The notes under the pieces are model-generated. The model was not told the DNA's origin and searched no databases. It saw nothing but the letters and a program-made list of their open reading frames with translations. From contig NZ_BLJO01000006.1 of assembly GCF_009932555.1 (NCBI RefSeq), positions 155,626 to 219,625 of the forward strand: a DNA stretch of 64,000 bases, given 5' to 3'. This document shows positions 46,478 to 59,165 of this stretch, piece by piece. The translations under genes and the position numbers were made by a program. The DNA is from Steroidobacter agaridevorans. GTDB lineage: Bacteria; Pseudomonadota; Gammaproteobacteria; Steroidobacterales; Steroidobacteraceae. Positions within the stretch are counted from its first letter, which is position 1, and each line of letters starts with the position of its first letter.

Positions 46478-47176
46478 ATGGAATTGGCTCCGATGTATCT
46501 TGAAACAGAACGGAAGCTGTACACGTTGGCGATCGGCGCTCTGGCGCTGTCGATCCTCCTCGTGCTGCTGACACGGGTGCAGCTGATATCCAGGGAGATC
46601 GTGGTAGCACTGGTGCGCTCCATCGGCAGCGGGACTGCGGTGGCCATTGGAGAGACAATACTCCTGCAGCTGCTGACCGCCCTGATCTGCGTCGTGCCTC
46701 TCAAACTCACCAGAAATCGTTTGTCGGCGTTCGACTGCCTGTTGCTGGGCGGGGCCGCCATGGCTCCCACCCTGATGTCGAGCGCATGCGAGCCGCTCGG
46801 TTGGTCATGGCTGACGATTGCAACGGCGCCGCTGCTGTTCATGCTCGTGTTCCGGGCACTCCAGAATGTGCCGCCCTCCTCCTGGCTGGACGCCTTCTAC
46901 AGCGACCAGAAGCCCTGGGTGAGCATTGCCTTCGCAGGAATGTTCGCCCTGCAGATCTCGCTGATGTTCATCTTGACGGCCGGCAAAGGGACTATTTTCA
47001 AGCTGAGTATCTTGCTCGCGCTTGCCGGCGCAGTACTGGCAATGCTCGCTCGTCGGTTCGATCGCAGGCTGCTGTCGATTGCCGCCGCGGCGGTGTTTGC
47101 ATACAACCTGGCGGTATATGTGAAAGTGTGGTTGAAATATCCGGGCCTGATCGCCTTCTCCTGTTCGGACGCATGA
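46478..47176 (+). CDS. Unknown multi-pass membrane protein
   Basis: I do not recognise this 232-residue protein. Starting at the ATG at 46478 it has about six hydrophobic segments (near residues 18-38, 50-68, 85-105, 112-132, 150-170 and 178-215) and few charged residues. No motif stands out. Its stop codon overlaps the next gene as ATGA, so the two products are probably made together. The frame stays open upstream to 46334, but that part has no start context. Confidence 0.6.
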   Translation: MELAPMYLETERKLYTLAIGALALSILLVLLTRVQLISREIVVALVRSIGSGTAVAIGETILLQLLTALICVVPLKLTRNRLSAFDCLLLGGAAMAPTLMSSACEPLGWSWLTIATAPLLFMLVFRALQNVPPSSWLDAFYSDQKPWVSIAFAGMFALQISLMFILTAGKGTIFKLSILLALAGAVLAMLARRFDRRLLSIAAAAVFAYNLAVYVKVWLKYPGLIAFSCSDA

Positions 47177-47868
47177 GCATGACGTCGCCAGCCGTTGTAC
47201 TTCCCTGCCGGCATTGCGGCGCCTTGGCGCCGCGCTTCGACGTCAACGACGAACAATTTCAGGCCATCGTCAAAGCGATTGCCGCCGGGTCCAGAACGAT
47301 CGCGGCCGCCGAGCTGAGGCATTTCGCGCAATGTTCGGAGCCGGAGGCGCGTGCGTGGGTGGATCATCTGCTCAACTGCCTGTATGCGTGGCGGTCCGCC
47401 GAGGCCGATGAGCAAGTGCTTCGAGACATCGACCTGGCTTTTGCCAACATCGCCAAGCCCAAGCACTTCACGGATTTCAGTCACTGCTCCGAATGCAAGC
47501 ACCACGACCAGACCTTGCGATCGAAAACTCGCGAAACATTGTGCCGTGAAGACCTGGGCACTGCCGGCTGGGATCCCGTTACCTTCTCGAGCGAGGAAGG
47601 CATCGCTTATTTGTTTCCTGCGCTGGCGCGCTTCGCCTTGCTTCCCGACGTTTGGAGTGGCTACGGCTGGTATGGCAGCCAACTGCTATCTCATCTTTCG
47701 TATGACGGCGGCAGCAATCGTTTTCTGGCGTGGTGCTCGCCCGCTCAACGCGACGCCGTGTACGCCCTTCTGAAACACTTGTCGGCGACCCGACGATTCG
47801 TCATCGAGCGCGGTCTCGACGAAAACCCGCTGGAAGCGGCACTGGCAGCGTGGGAGCCGATCAGTTAG
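47173..47868 (+). CDS. Cys-rich hypothetical protein with DUF6714-like C-terminus
   Basis: 231 residues from the ATG overlapping the membrane-protein stop. The N-terminal PCRHCGALAPRF looks like half of a zinc ribbon; a second pair occurs in HCSECKHHDQTL at about residue 115. The C-terminal part (LFPALARFALLPDV, then CSPAQRDAVYALLKHL) resembles DUF6714-type domains. No enzymatic function can be assigned. Coupling to a membrane protein suggests a paired role. Confidence 0.6.
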   Translation: MSMTSPAVVLPCRHCGALAPRFDVNDEQFQAIVKAIAAGSRTIAAAELRHFAQCSEPEARAWVDHLLNCLYAWRSAEADEQVLRDIDLAFANIAKPKHFTDFSHCSECKHHDQTLRSKTRETLCREDLGTAGWDPVTFSSEEGIAYLFPALARFALLPDVWSGYGWYGSQLLSHLSYDGGSNRFLAWCSPAQRDAVYALLKHLSATRRFVIERGLDENPLEAALAAWEPIS

Positions 47869-47872
47869 CCAA

Positions 47873-47908
47873 TAAAAAAGCCGGGCGAGACTTTCATCCC
47901 GCCCGGCT
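47873..47908 (-). terminator. Intrinsic terminator of the CsgG-like gene
   Basis: AGCCGGGCG (47879-47887) and CGCCCGGCT (47900-47908) form a stem; on the minus strand it is followed by TTTTTTATT. It lies in the short convergent gap with the DUF6714-like gene and may serve both. Confidence 0.85.
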
Positions 47909-47931
47909 CTGCTCCGTCGCGCGTCCGTCGA

Positions 47932-48888
47932 TTAACGCGTCACCAAAATCTTCTTCACCCAGCCGCCGCCGTTGCTGGATTCGATCTTCAGGTAGCCGTC
48001 TTTTTCTTCGCCCATGAAGATCATCTCTTCGCCCTTCGACAGGGTCGCGACCGGCTGCGACGATTCGCTGGGCGACGAGTACACCTTCAGATTGCCGAGC
48101 TTCGGCACGACGGTGTCGCCTTCGTTGTACACGGCGCCGCCCTTGGTCTTCTTGGCCGCCTCTTCGGCGAGTGTGCCGACATCGCGCTGCAGACTCGGCT
48201 GATTACGAACCGAGCGCACGATGTTGTTGTAGTTGTCCGCGAGGCTGGCCGCGATCACTTTGCCTTCGTTGGTCTTGGTGTAACCGCCGAGCGCGCCGGC
48301 AGCGCTGCTGCCGAACAAAGCCGTGCCCAGCTTGAGGTCCGCCTTCTTGGAGTTGCCTTCGGCGGAAGCGACCTGAACGCCGGAACGCGCATCGGTCACG
48401 AGCATGCTGGTCTGTGCTTCTTTGAACTTCAAACCGCCGGCGACAGCGCCGAGCACGCGACCCTTGGAGCCAGGGAGCAGGCCGCCGAGCGCGCCACCGA
48501 CACCGCCGGCATCGTTTTCAGAAAACACAACGGCCGGCGTGAGCACGAAATCGGCGCTGACCATCTGGCCGCCGCCCATGTTCGAGCCCTGACGCAATTC
48601 ACCCGACTCCTGCAGCGCGCGTTCTTGCATCATGTTCTGCATGCCGATGCCGCGCTCCACGACGATGAAGCAGTTCGACTGCTGAACCATCATGCGGATC
48701 AGGCCGGTGGGCGACTGCAGGCCGTAACGGGACAACGACTGCGCCACATAATCCTGCGGCTCGACCACAGCGAGCGCACCCATGGGCTTGTCACAATGCT
48801 CGACGCCATCCTGCGCGCTTGCGACGAGTGGCAATCCCAGCAATGACAACGCGGTGGCGACAGCAGCGCGTACCGATACGGAGTTCAT
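47932..48888 (-). CDS. CsgG-like protein with C-terminal SH3-like domain
   Basis: 318 residues with a cleavable signal peptide (residues 1-25, ending ASAQ), so periplasmic or outer-membrane. The central part (SNCFIVVERGIGMQNMMQER, MVSADFVLTPAVVF, VADARSG-like VTDARSGVQVASAEG) matches the CsgG/HfaB/curli-assembly family. No lipobox Cys is seen, unlike CsgG itself. The last 65 residues form an SH3-like domain (KVYSSPSESSQPVATLSKGE, GWVKKILVTR). The combination suggests an envelope assembly or cell-wall-associated protein; no curli genes are nearby. Confidence 0.75.
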   Translation of the reverse strand: MNSVSVRAAVATALSLLGLPLVASAQDGVEHCDKPMGALAVVEPQDYVAQSLSRYGLQSPTGLIRMMVQQSNCFIVVERGIGMQNMMQERALQESGELRQGSNMGGGQMVSADFVLTPAVVFSENDAGGVGGALGGLLPGSKGRVLGAVAGGLKFKEAQTSMLVTDARSGVQVASAEGNSKKADLKLGTALFGSSAAGALGGYTKTNEGKVIAASLADNYNNIVRSVRNQPSLQRDVGTLAEEAAKKTKGGAVYNEGDTVVPKLGNLKVYSSPSESSQPVATLSKGEEMIFMGEEKDGYLKIESSNGGGWVKKILVTR

Positions 48889-49151
48889 AACTTTCTCCCA
48901 ACGAGATGAGCAAGCAGGCGCTCGGGCCGCGCCGACGGTGCGAAATACTTGATTTAAAGCCAGTTTGGGCCGCCGGTCGCTACCGCCCGGGATCTGAGCA
49001 CGCAGCCCGCAAGACGGTCAAGCGGACAGCTCCCACTCTGTCCCGCTGGCCGTGCTCGTTGCCCGGTAGGTGGCGGTCCGCCATAGTCCGCGCATCATTC
49101 CAGCCAACTTCCCAGCTGGTAAATGCAACTAACGTACATTGCCGGGCGCGC

Positions 49152-49598
49152 ATGCCACTCCATCGAATCGTTCATCGATCCCTGGTCTGCCTGACATTCG
49201 CGACCCTCGGCGCCTGCGGCGACAAGGACTCGCCCGAGCAGCAGGTGCGAACCGTCATCGAACAAATGGAACAAGCCGCCGAGGACCGCGACGTTGGCGG
49301 CCTGAAGGCGCATCTGTCCGACGATTATCGAGACGCCAATGGCATGGGCGCTGAAGAAGCGGCGCGCTATGCGCGCGGCTATTTCATCGCCAACCAATCC
49401 ATTCATCTGCTGACTCGCATCGAGGAACTGATTTTCCCGACCGACGACGAGGCCAGAGCCCAGGTGCTGGTCGGCATGATGGGCCGCGATGCCGCGGATG
49501 AATGGGACCTCGCCGGCGAACTGCGCACCTTCAAAATCGCCCTACGCCGCGAGGACGGTGAGTGGAAAGTGACCTTCTTGGAGGTCATGCGGAAATAA
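49152..49598 (+). CDS. Small putative lipoprotein
   Basis: 148 residues from the ATG at 49152; the open frame begins at 48906 but the upstream part is not signal-like. The signal sequence ends in the lipobox LGAC, so the mature protein is lipid-anchored. The rest (DSPEQQVRTVIEQMEQAAED, HLSDDYRDANGMGAEEAARY) has the look of a SnoaL/NTF2-like or DUF4440 fold, a small alpha+beta cone often found in lipoproteins of unknown role. Divergent from the CsgG-like gene. Confidence 0.7.
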   Translation: MPLHRIVHRSLVCLTFATLGACGDKDSPEQQVRTVIEQMEQAAEDRDVGGLKAHLSDDYRDANGMGAEEAARYARGYFIANQSIHLLTRIEELIFPTDDEARAQVLVGMMGRDAADEWDLAGELRTFKIALRREDGEWKVTFLEVMRK

Positions 49599-49963
49599 TG
49601 GCTAGGGTCTTGTCTTTCGTGGCGCATTGACGCAGGGACCGACCTCTGTAATATGACTGCCATTCCTTCGGGTTGTATTCAACGCGCTTGTCCGCGTCGA
49701 GGCCCTGGCCGGCCTTGCGCTGCGCCGACCTTCGCGAATCAACCCTACTGAATCAATGAGTTAGACCGTGATCGCGGTGTCAGCACCGCAGATCGGACGC
49801 CGCGCGCCGCGGCGACGGTCCCGCGCCGAGCCGCCTCCTGGGATGCAGTCACCACCGCTGCCCCTGCCGAGACGAGTCGCTGCGCGGCCCTGGCCATGCC
49901 TGTCGCTCGCAGCGATTGTCCCGGCCAGACCGAATTTCCCGATGATGGTAACGGTAGGCCAAT
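49599..49963 (+). promoter_or_regulatory. gltB upstream region with candidate sigma70 promoter
   Basis: This 365-base gap has no gene. TTGACG at 49627-49632 and TAATAT at 49649-49654, spaced 16 bases, form a good sigma70 promoter. Transcription from it would give a leader of about 300 bases before gltB. No riboswitch fold could be assigned by eye. Confidence 0.5.
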
Positions 49964-54619
<4,656 letters not shown>

Positions 54620-54624
54620 GAATT

Positions 54625-56109
54625 ATGGGTAAGCCAACAGGATTCATCGAATATCTCCGCGAGCTGCCGGTCGATCGGACGCCTCAGGAACGCGTCAAGG
54701 ACTGGAAGGAATTCCATCACCACATGGAAGACAAGCGGCTGCGCCATCAAGCCGCTCGCTGCATGGATTGCGGCGTACCGTTCTGTCACACCGGCAAATT
54801 GATCAGCGGCATGGCCTCGGGCTGTCCGGTGAACAATGTGATTCCGGAATGGAACGACCTGGTCTATCGCGGGCTGTGGCGCGAAGCGCTCGACCGCCTG
54901 CACATGACCAACAACTTCCCCGAGTTCACCGGCCGCGTGTGCCCGGCGCCGTGCGAGGGCTCGTGCGTGCTCGGCATCAACAATCCTCCCGTCACGATCA
55001 AGACGATCGAGAACGCGATCGTCGATCGGGGTTGGGAAGAAGGCTGGGTGCTGCCCGAGCCACCGAAGACTCGCACCGGTAAGCGCGTCGCTGTCATCGG
55101 CTCCGGCCCTGCCGGTCTCGCCGCTGCGGCTCAGTTGAACAAGGCCGGTCACAACGTGACTGTGCTCGAGCGCGCCGATCGCCCGGGCGGTCTGCTGATG
55201 TACGGCATTCCGAACATGAAGCTCGACAAGAAAGAAGTCGTCGAGCGTCGTTTGAAGTTGATGGAGCAGGAAGGCATCAAGTTCATCTGCAACGCGAACG
55301 TCGGCGACAACGTCGAGCCGCAGTTGCTGCGTAAGGACTTCGACGCCATCGTGATTGCTACCGGCGCCACGCAGCCTCGCGATCTTCCTGTCGACGGCCG
55401 CTCTTCCAAGGGCGTGCACTTCGCCATGGAATATCTCACCGGCAGCACTCAAGCGCTGTTGAACGGCGGCGCCGACCACGCTCCGATCCACGCTCGCGGC
55501 AAAGACGTGATCGTGATCGGCGGCGGCGACACCGGCACCGACTGCGTCGGCACAGCCGTGCGCCAGGGCTGCAAGTCCGTCACTCAAATCGAAATCATGG
55601 CGCAGCCGCCCATGGATCGCGCTGATGACAACCCCTGGCCGGAATGGCCCAAGGTCTACAAGATGGACTACGGCCAGGAAGAAGCCGCCGCCAAATTCGG
55701 CGCCGATCCGCGCACGTATCTCACGACCGTGAAGCGCTTCGGCGTCGATGCGAACGGCGCGGTGAAGGAAGTGGTCACGGTGCAGATCGCTTGGCAGAAG
55801 AACGACAAGGGCGCGTTCGTTCCTGTCGAAGTGCCCGGCACGGAGAAGGTCTATCCCGCTCAGCTCGTCCTGCTCGCCATGGGCTTCCTCGGCCCCGAGC
55901 AGATGCTGCTGAAGGACCTCGCCGTCGAGACCGACGCCCGCAGCAACGTGAAAGCCGATCACGGCAAGTTCGCGACTAGCTTGAAGGGCGTGTTCGCTGC
56001 CGGCGATTGCCGTCGCGGTCAGAGCTTGATCGTCTGGGCCATCAACGAAGGCCGCGGCGCGGCGCGTGAGTGCGATCGATACTTGATGGGGACGACGGAG
56101 CTTCCCTGA
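54625..56109 (+). CDS. gltD: Glutamate synthase, small (beta) subunit
   Basis: 494 residues. Two N-terminal Cys-rich sets for 4Fe-4S clusters ([25 protein letters not shown]) precede an FAD Rossmann motif ([20 protein letters not shown]) and an NADPH motif ([16 protein letters not shown]). It feeds NADPH electrons to GltB. The C-terminal [19 protein letters not shown] is the conserved FAD contact. Complete. Confidence 0.97.
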   Translation: MGKPTGFIEYLRELPVDRTPQERVKDWKEFHHHMEDKRLRHQAARCMDCGVPFCHTGKLISGMASGCPVNNVIPEWNDLVYRGLWREALDRLHMTNNFPEFTGRVCPAPCEGSCVLGINNPPVTIKTIENAIVDRGWEEGWVLPEPPKTRTGKRVAVIGSGPAGLAAAAQLNKAGHNVTVLERADRPGGLLMYGIPNMKLDKKEVVERRLKLMEQEGIKFICNANVGDNVEPQLLRKDFDAIVIATGATQPRDLPVDGRSSKGVHFAMEYLTGSTQALLNGGADHAPIHARGKDVIVIGGGDTGTDCVGTAVRQGCKSVTQIEIMAQPPMDRADDNPWPEWPKVYKMDYGQEEAAAKFGADPRTYLTTVKRFGVDANGAVKEVVTVQIAWQKNDKGAFVPVEVPGTEKVYPAQLVLLAMGFLGPEQMLLKDLAVETDARSNVKADHGKFATSLKGVFAAGDCRRGQSLIVWAINEGRGAARECDRYLMGTTELP

Positions 56110-56124
56110 GATTTGTTATTAAGT

Positions 56125-56150
56125 GAGGGGATCGTTCCGATCCCCTCCTG
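56125..56150 (+). terminator. Hairpin after gltD
   Basis: GAGGGGATCG (56125-56134) and CGATCCCCTC (56138-56147) form a perfect 10-bp stem with a TTC loop; only CTGTCTT follows, so termination is moderate. Confidence 0.65.
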
Positions 56151-56291
56151 TCTTCGCGGTCACCCGGATAGTACCGTTCGCACCTTTCCGCTCCGATGCT
56201 CAGGGCTTTCCTGAATTTCGGTATTAAGCGAGCTAACGGCTCTGACCCCCGCCAATGGCTGTAGACTCCACCTTCGGACGTGGAGGTGCCT

Positions 56292-56519
56292 ATGCCAACT
56301 TCCCTGAAGCAGATCCTGGAGCAAGCTCGCGCGCTGTCGACCGAGGATCGCGCGAAGCTCATCAACTCTCTGCTCGAATCTCTCGATTCGCCGCTGTCCG
56401 CTGTAGAAAAAGTCTGGGCAGAAGAAATCGAGCAGCGCATCGCAGGGTTTGATCGCGGAGAGATCTCCGCATACCCGGCCGAGGATGTGTTCGCCGACGC
56501 GCGCCGTCTCTTACGATGA
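56292..56519 (+). CDS. Putative addiction-module antitoxin component
   Basis: 75 residues from the ATG at 56292, five bases after GGAGG. The pattern LKQILEQARALSTEDRAKLI, then LLESLDSP and VWAEEIEQRIAGFDRGEI, is that of the small antitoxins annotated as putative addiction module components (TIGR02574 type), which pair with RelE/ParE toxins. The stop codon overlaps the toxin start (ATGA). The antitoxin is intact while the toxin is not. Confidence 0.82.
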   Translation: MPTSLKQILEQARALSTEDRAKLINSLLESLDSPLSAVEKVWAEEIEQRIAGFDRGEISAYPAEDVFADARRLLR

Positions 56520-56769
56520 AACGCGCGAGATTCCTCGCACCCGCTCGGCAGCGAGAGATCTCGCATTTCCCTTCTCTGGGGCGCCTGCGTCCAAAAATAC
56601 ACGTCGAGTTTTCGTTCGCGGCTTTCCCTTCTCGGTGGTTTACCGCCCCGAATCGGAGGGCATCCTTATAGTCGCCGTCGCGCACCACTCGCGCCGACCG
56701 GAGTATTGGCATCTTCGAGTTCAAGAAGACAGCCCCGCATATCAAGTCACCTCCTCAACGCCCGGATAA
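56516..56769 (+). pseudogene. Broken RelE/ParE-type toxin gene
   Basis: The ATG at 56516 gives MKRARFLAPARQREI, the expected toxin start, then runs out of family similarity and stops. In the next frame, from about 56550 to 56769, the toxin C-terminus is clear: ARDLAFPFSGAPASKNTRRV followed by FVRGFPFSVVYRPE and VAVAHHSRRPEYW. About 40 codons of the helical middle are missing at the junction and the frames no longer match. It is therefore an internal deletion with a frameshift, giving no active toxin unless the sequence has an error. Confidence 0.75.
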
Positions 56770-56826
56770 CTGTCAGAAGACCCAACCCGGTTTAACGCGC
56801 GATGGCCCTCCGCCACGACTTCGCCT

Positions 56827-57285
56827 TTAGATAGTGACCTCAGCGGCGGCGCGCCGCGCCTTGTCTATTCGCTGAAACAGGAGCAGGACGCGTTGATCCC
56901 CTTCGAGCTGCAGCAGATAGACAGCCTGGCCGAGGCTCCCCGCGCTCAGGGGATCGCAGTCGAGCTTGAAGCACTCGGCGCCCTGGGTGAATTCGTTGAA
57001 CCAGCAGATATAGTCGATCAGGTAAAATCCCGGACGGCCGCGCTGGTCCATGCCTAGGAAGTCTTCCACGATCGAGCCGAATTCCTTGCTCCAATTTTCC
57101 ACCGCCGCTCGTGCGCGTACCGCCGCTCCGAGCACTTGATCGGAGCTCACAGCATCTTTGTCGTCTCGCGCCGTAAGGGCACAGAGTTCTGAATCAGTCG
57201 TCAGAAGCCGACCCACGGCGTCAAAATATCCGTCGAGAAAGATGACGTGGCGGGAAACCGAGAATTGGAAGCGCTCAGATTGCAT
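56827..57285 (-). CDS. Hypothetical protein in immunity-like gene run
   Basis: 152 residues from the ATG at 57285; family not recognised. It is acidic-to-neutral, has no signal peptide or membrane segment, and ends in a Leu-rich alpha/beta part (VYLLQLEGDQRVLLLFQRID). Last gene of five on the minus strand (MerR, Imm1-like, barstar-like, secreted protein, this), 11 bases after the previous. Size and setting would fit another immunity protein, but that is inference. Confidence 0.55.
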   Translation of the reverse strand: MQSERFQFSVSRHVIFLDGYFDAVGRLLTTDSELCALTARDDKDAVSSDQVLGAAVRARAAVENWSKEFGSIVEDFLGMDQRGRPGFYLIDYICWFNEFTQGAECFKLDCDPLSAGSLGQAVYLLQLEGDQRVLLLFQRIDKARRAAAEVTI

Positions 57286-57296
57286 GGGGAAGTGGA

Positions 57297-57788
57297 TCAG
57301 AGGCCCGCAGCCTCGTTCTGGCACTGAACGCCCGCCGTTGACTGCTCCATGAATTTCTCTTTGCTCAAGTCGAACCGGCGTGCCCACAGCACTGTCCCGA
57401 GCCATTCTGCATCTTCGTTACGAACCGCGGCAATGATTGTTCGGTCAGCTTTGCCATCGATCCGGCAGTTTGCAATCGCCAGCAGATAGCCTTCGGGAAG
57501 GGTGGGATAGGGCAATGTATCCGTAATGATCCAGATCGCCTTCCGTTGATCGTCGCGTTTCACCAAGCGCTCCCCGACCAGAACGACTGGCTTCCCATCC
57601 GGGCGTTCGAGGATGCCGACGGCGTAATCGCATTCTCGCTTGACGCCAAGGCTCAGCGCGACGCACGAACCATACTTGCTTATCAAGCCCGCGGGATACG
57701 GCGGCACGGTCGAGCCAACGAGCTCGGCGGCGCTTGCGATTGGCGCCAGCAACGCCAATAGATAACCCAAACGTCTGGTCAGTTGCAT
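57297..57788 (-). CDS. Hypothetical secreted protein
   Basis: 163 residues with a signal peptide at about 1-20 (LLALLAPIASA), so probably periplasmic. The mature part has four Cys (in KYGSCVAL, KRECDYAV, IANCRIDG and VQCQNEAA), able to form two disulfides. No family was recognised. It lies 13 bases from the barstar-like gene and 11 bases from the next gene. Confidence 0.6.
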   Translation of the reverse strand: MQLTRRLGYLLALLAPIASAAELVGSTVPPYPAGLISKYGSCVALSLGVKRECDYAVGILERPDGKPVVLVGERLVKRDDQRKAIWIITDTLPYPTLPEGYLLAIANCRIDGKADRTIIAAVRNEDAEWLGTVLWARRFDLSKEKFMEQSTAGVQCQNEAAGL

Positions 57789-57801
57789 AACTACGTAACG
57801 G

Positions 57802-58140
57802 CTAGTCGCGAAAGCTCAAGGCGAGCACGGAATCCTGCTTGGTCTCATTGCGGCGCCAGTTGACGAACGCAGAGCATTCGATCAGTGCGGCATATTGCTC
57901 CGGGCAAGTGCGCCGGAACTCGCGGACATGATCCAGCTGCAGCGTGATGACCGTCCCTGGAGCGCAGTGGAGCTTTGTCATGCCTTCCTCGGGAGCATCC
58001 AGAGACGTCAGACAATCGATCCACGCCGAAATGTTCTTCCCATAGAAATCCGGGAACCCGAACGCCTCCGCGAAGACCGAATGGAACGAAGCCCAATCGG
58101 TGATTCGCGCGCAATCGATCTTTACGCTGGTCACGATCAT
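57802..58140 (-). CDS. Barstar-family protein (ribonuclease inhibitor)
   Basis: 112 residues from the ATG at 58140. The segment SFHSVFAEAFGFPDFYGKN followed by AWIDCLTSLD is the hallmark of barstar, the inhibitor that blocks the active site of barnase-type ribonucleases. No barnase gene is seen nearby in this window, so it may be an orphan immunity protein. Length is slightly above Bacillus barstar (90 residues). Confidence 0.85.
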   Translation of the reverse strand: MIVTSVKIDCARITDWASFHSVFAEAFGFPDFYGKNISAWIDCLTSLDAPEEGMTKLHCAPGTVITLQLDHVREFRRTCPEQYAALIECSAFVNWRRNETKQDSVLALSFRD

Positions 58141-58227
58141 GCTGGATTCCTCACGAGAGTCTAGCGCAACCCCTATCCTTCGGGACGCCCACGAGATCGG
58201 ATGCAATCGGATTCATCCTGAATGGAG

Positions 58228-58632
58228 TCACACCTCCTCCCATGGGATCGAGGCGGGACGCCGGCCCGTGGCCAGGAACTCCGCTGCGGCCATTTCTCCC
58301 ACGGCCATGGGTATGACCCAACGCCGGGGAAACTCCGTGTGATGCGCCAGACCGACATACGCTGTTAATACGGGATCATCGTCATCGACCACTCCTTTAC
58401 TTGCGTAATACGGCGGACCGCCGTGGCCGTGATTGAAGCCCATTACCGTTTCATCACTACCGACGACGAGGAGAAGATGATCGCCATCCGGACCGTACAA
58501 GGTGATGATATTCAATCGTCCCGCGGCCTGCGCTTCCGCGGCTGCCTCCCGCAGTAAGTTATTGAGAGACTCGAGAGACGCCAGAGGTCGAAGGGATTCG
58601 TCTGTGTAAACCAGTGCGCGCAGCTCGTTCAT
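58228..58632 (-). CDS. Imm1-family-like immunity protein
   Basis: 134 residues from the ATG at 58632, which overlaps the MerR gene stop (ATGA). The C-terminal pattern (GFNHGHGGPPYYASKG, then EFPRRWVIPMAVGEMAAAEF and a final IPWEEV) resembles Imm1, an immunity family that pairs with deaminase-type toxins of contact-dependent systems. No toxin is seen next to it. The match is by pattern only. Confidence 0.68.
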   Translation of the reverse strand: MNELRALVYTDESLRPLASLESLNNLLREAAAEAQAAGRLNIITLYGPDGDHLLLVVGSDETVMGFNHGHGGPPYYASKGVVDDDDPVLTAYVGLAHHTEFPRRWVIPMAVGEMAAAEFLATGRRPASIPWEEV

Positions 58633-59090
58633 CGGGGCCGCCCGGTTCGCTGCGGCGGATTCACCCGATGTTTCTTCGAACGCCCCTCTCGCTTTCCTTT
58701 CGAGTTCATCTCGGTGGTAGCCAGGCCGAGCAGCCGGCGGAAGGTGGGACATTCCATATGGCTCGGCGCGGGGCAGGCAGCGGCGTGGCGAAGGCCGTCG
58801 CGCATGGAGGTTAGCTTGCGGATCGTTGCATCGAGCTCGTCGGCCTTGAGAGCGAGCATTTTCCGGTCGATCTGCAACTTGCCATCGGGCGCGAACATCT
58901 GCGCGATCTCGTCCAGGGACAGACCGGCGGATCGGCCCACTGAGATGATGGCCAGCCGTTCCAGCACGGAGGCCGCAAACAAGCGGCGCAGCCCGTGCCG
59001 GCCTATGGAACTGACCAGGCCCTTCTCTTCGTAATAACGCAACGTCGAGGCAGGCACGCCGGACCTTCGCACGACCTCAGCAATGTCCAT
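58629..59090 (-). CDS. MerR-family regulator with CueR-like C-x7-C
   Basis: 153 residues from the ATG at 59090. The winged helix-turn-helix is MDIAEVVRRSGVPASTLRYY and onward, with the dimerisation helix after it. C106 and C114 in ACPAPSHMECPTF have the C-x7-C spacing of the CueR metal loop. The Cys4 cluster motif of SoxR is absent. The C-terminal tail is rich in Lys/Arg. It is divergent from the DUF2938 gene across a SoxR-box-like promoter, so it probably activates that gene and represses itself. MerR plus DUF2938 is a recurring pair. Confidence 0.85.
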   Translation of the reverse strand: MDIAEVVRRSGVPASTLRYYEEKGLVSSIGRHGLRRLFAASVLERLAIISVGRSAGLSLDEIAQMFAPDGKLQIDRKMLALKADELDATIRKLTSMRDGLRHAAACPAPSHMECPTFRRLLGLATTEMNSKGKREGRSKKHRVNPPQRTGRPR

Positions 59091-59094
59091 GCTC

Positions 59095-59125
59095 TTGACC
59101 TCAAGTTGACTTGAAGTGGCACTCT
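59095..59125 (+). promoter_or_regulatory. MerR-type promoter with SoxR-box-like dyad
   Basis: TTGACC at 59095-59100 and CACTCT at 59120-59125 are spaced 19 bases, the over-long spacing of MerR promoters. The spacer holds CCTCAAGTTGACTTGAAG (59099-59116), which differs by only two bases from the E. coli soxS box CCTCAAGTTAACTTGAGG. It drives the DUF2938 gene. Confidence 0.75.
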
Positions 59126-59165
59126 GCCAAGCCAGTCGAGGTTTGGAAAGAGCGAGGAGCGATTC

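Noticed and set aside
48906..49151. N-terminal extension of the small lipoprotein gene
   Set aside because: The extension is Arg/Trp-rich without similarity, while the ATG at 49152 gives a clean lipoprotein signal.
58629..59090. MerR protein as SoxR
   Set aside because: The operator resembles a sox box, but the protein lacks the four-Cys 2Fe-2S motif of SoxR and has C-x7-C instead.
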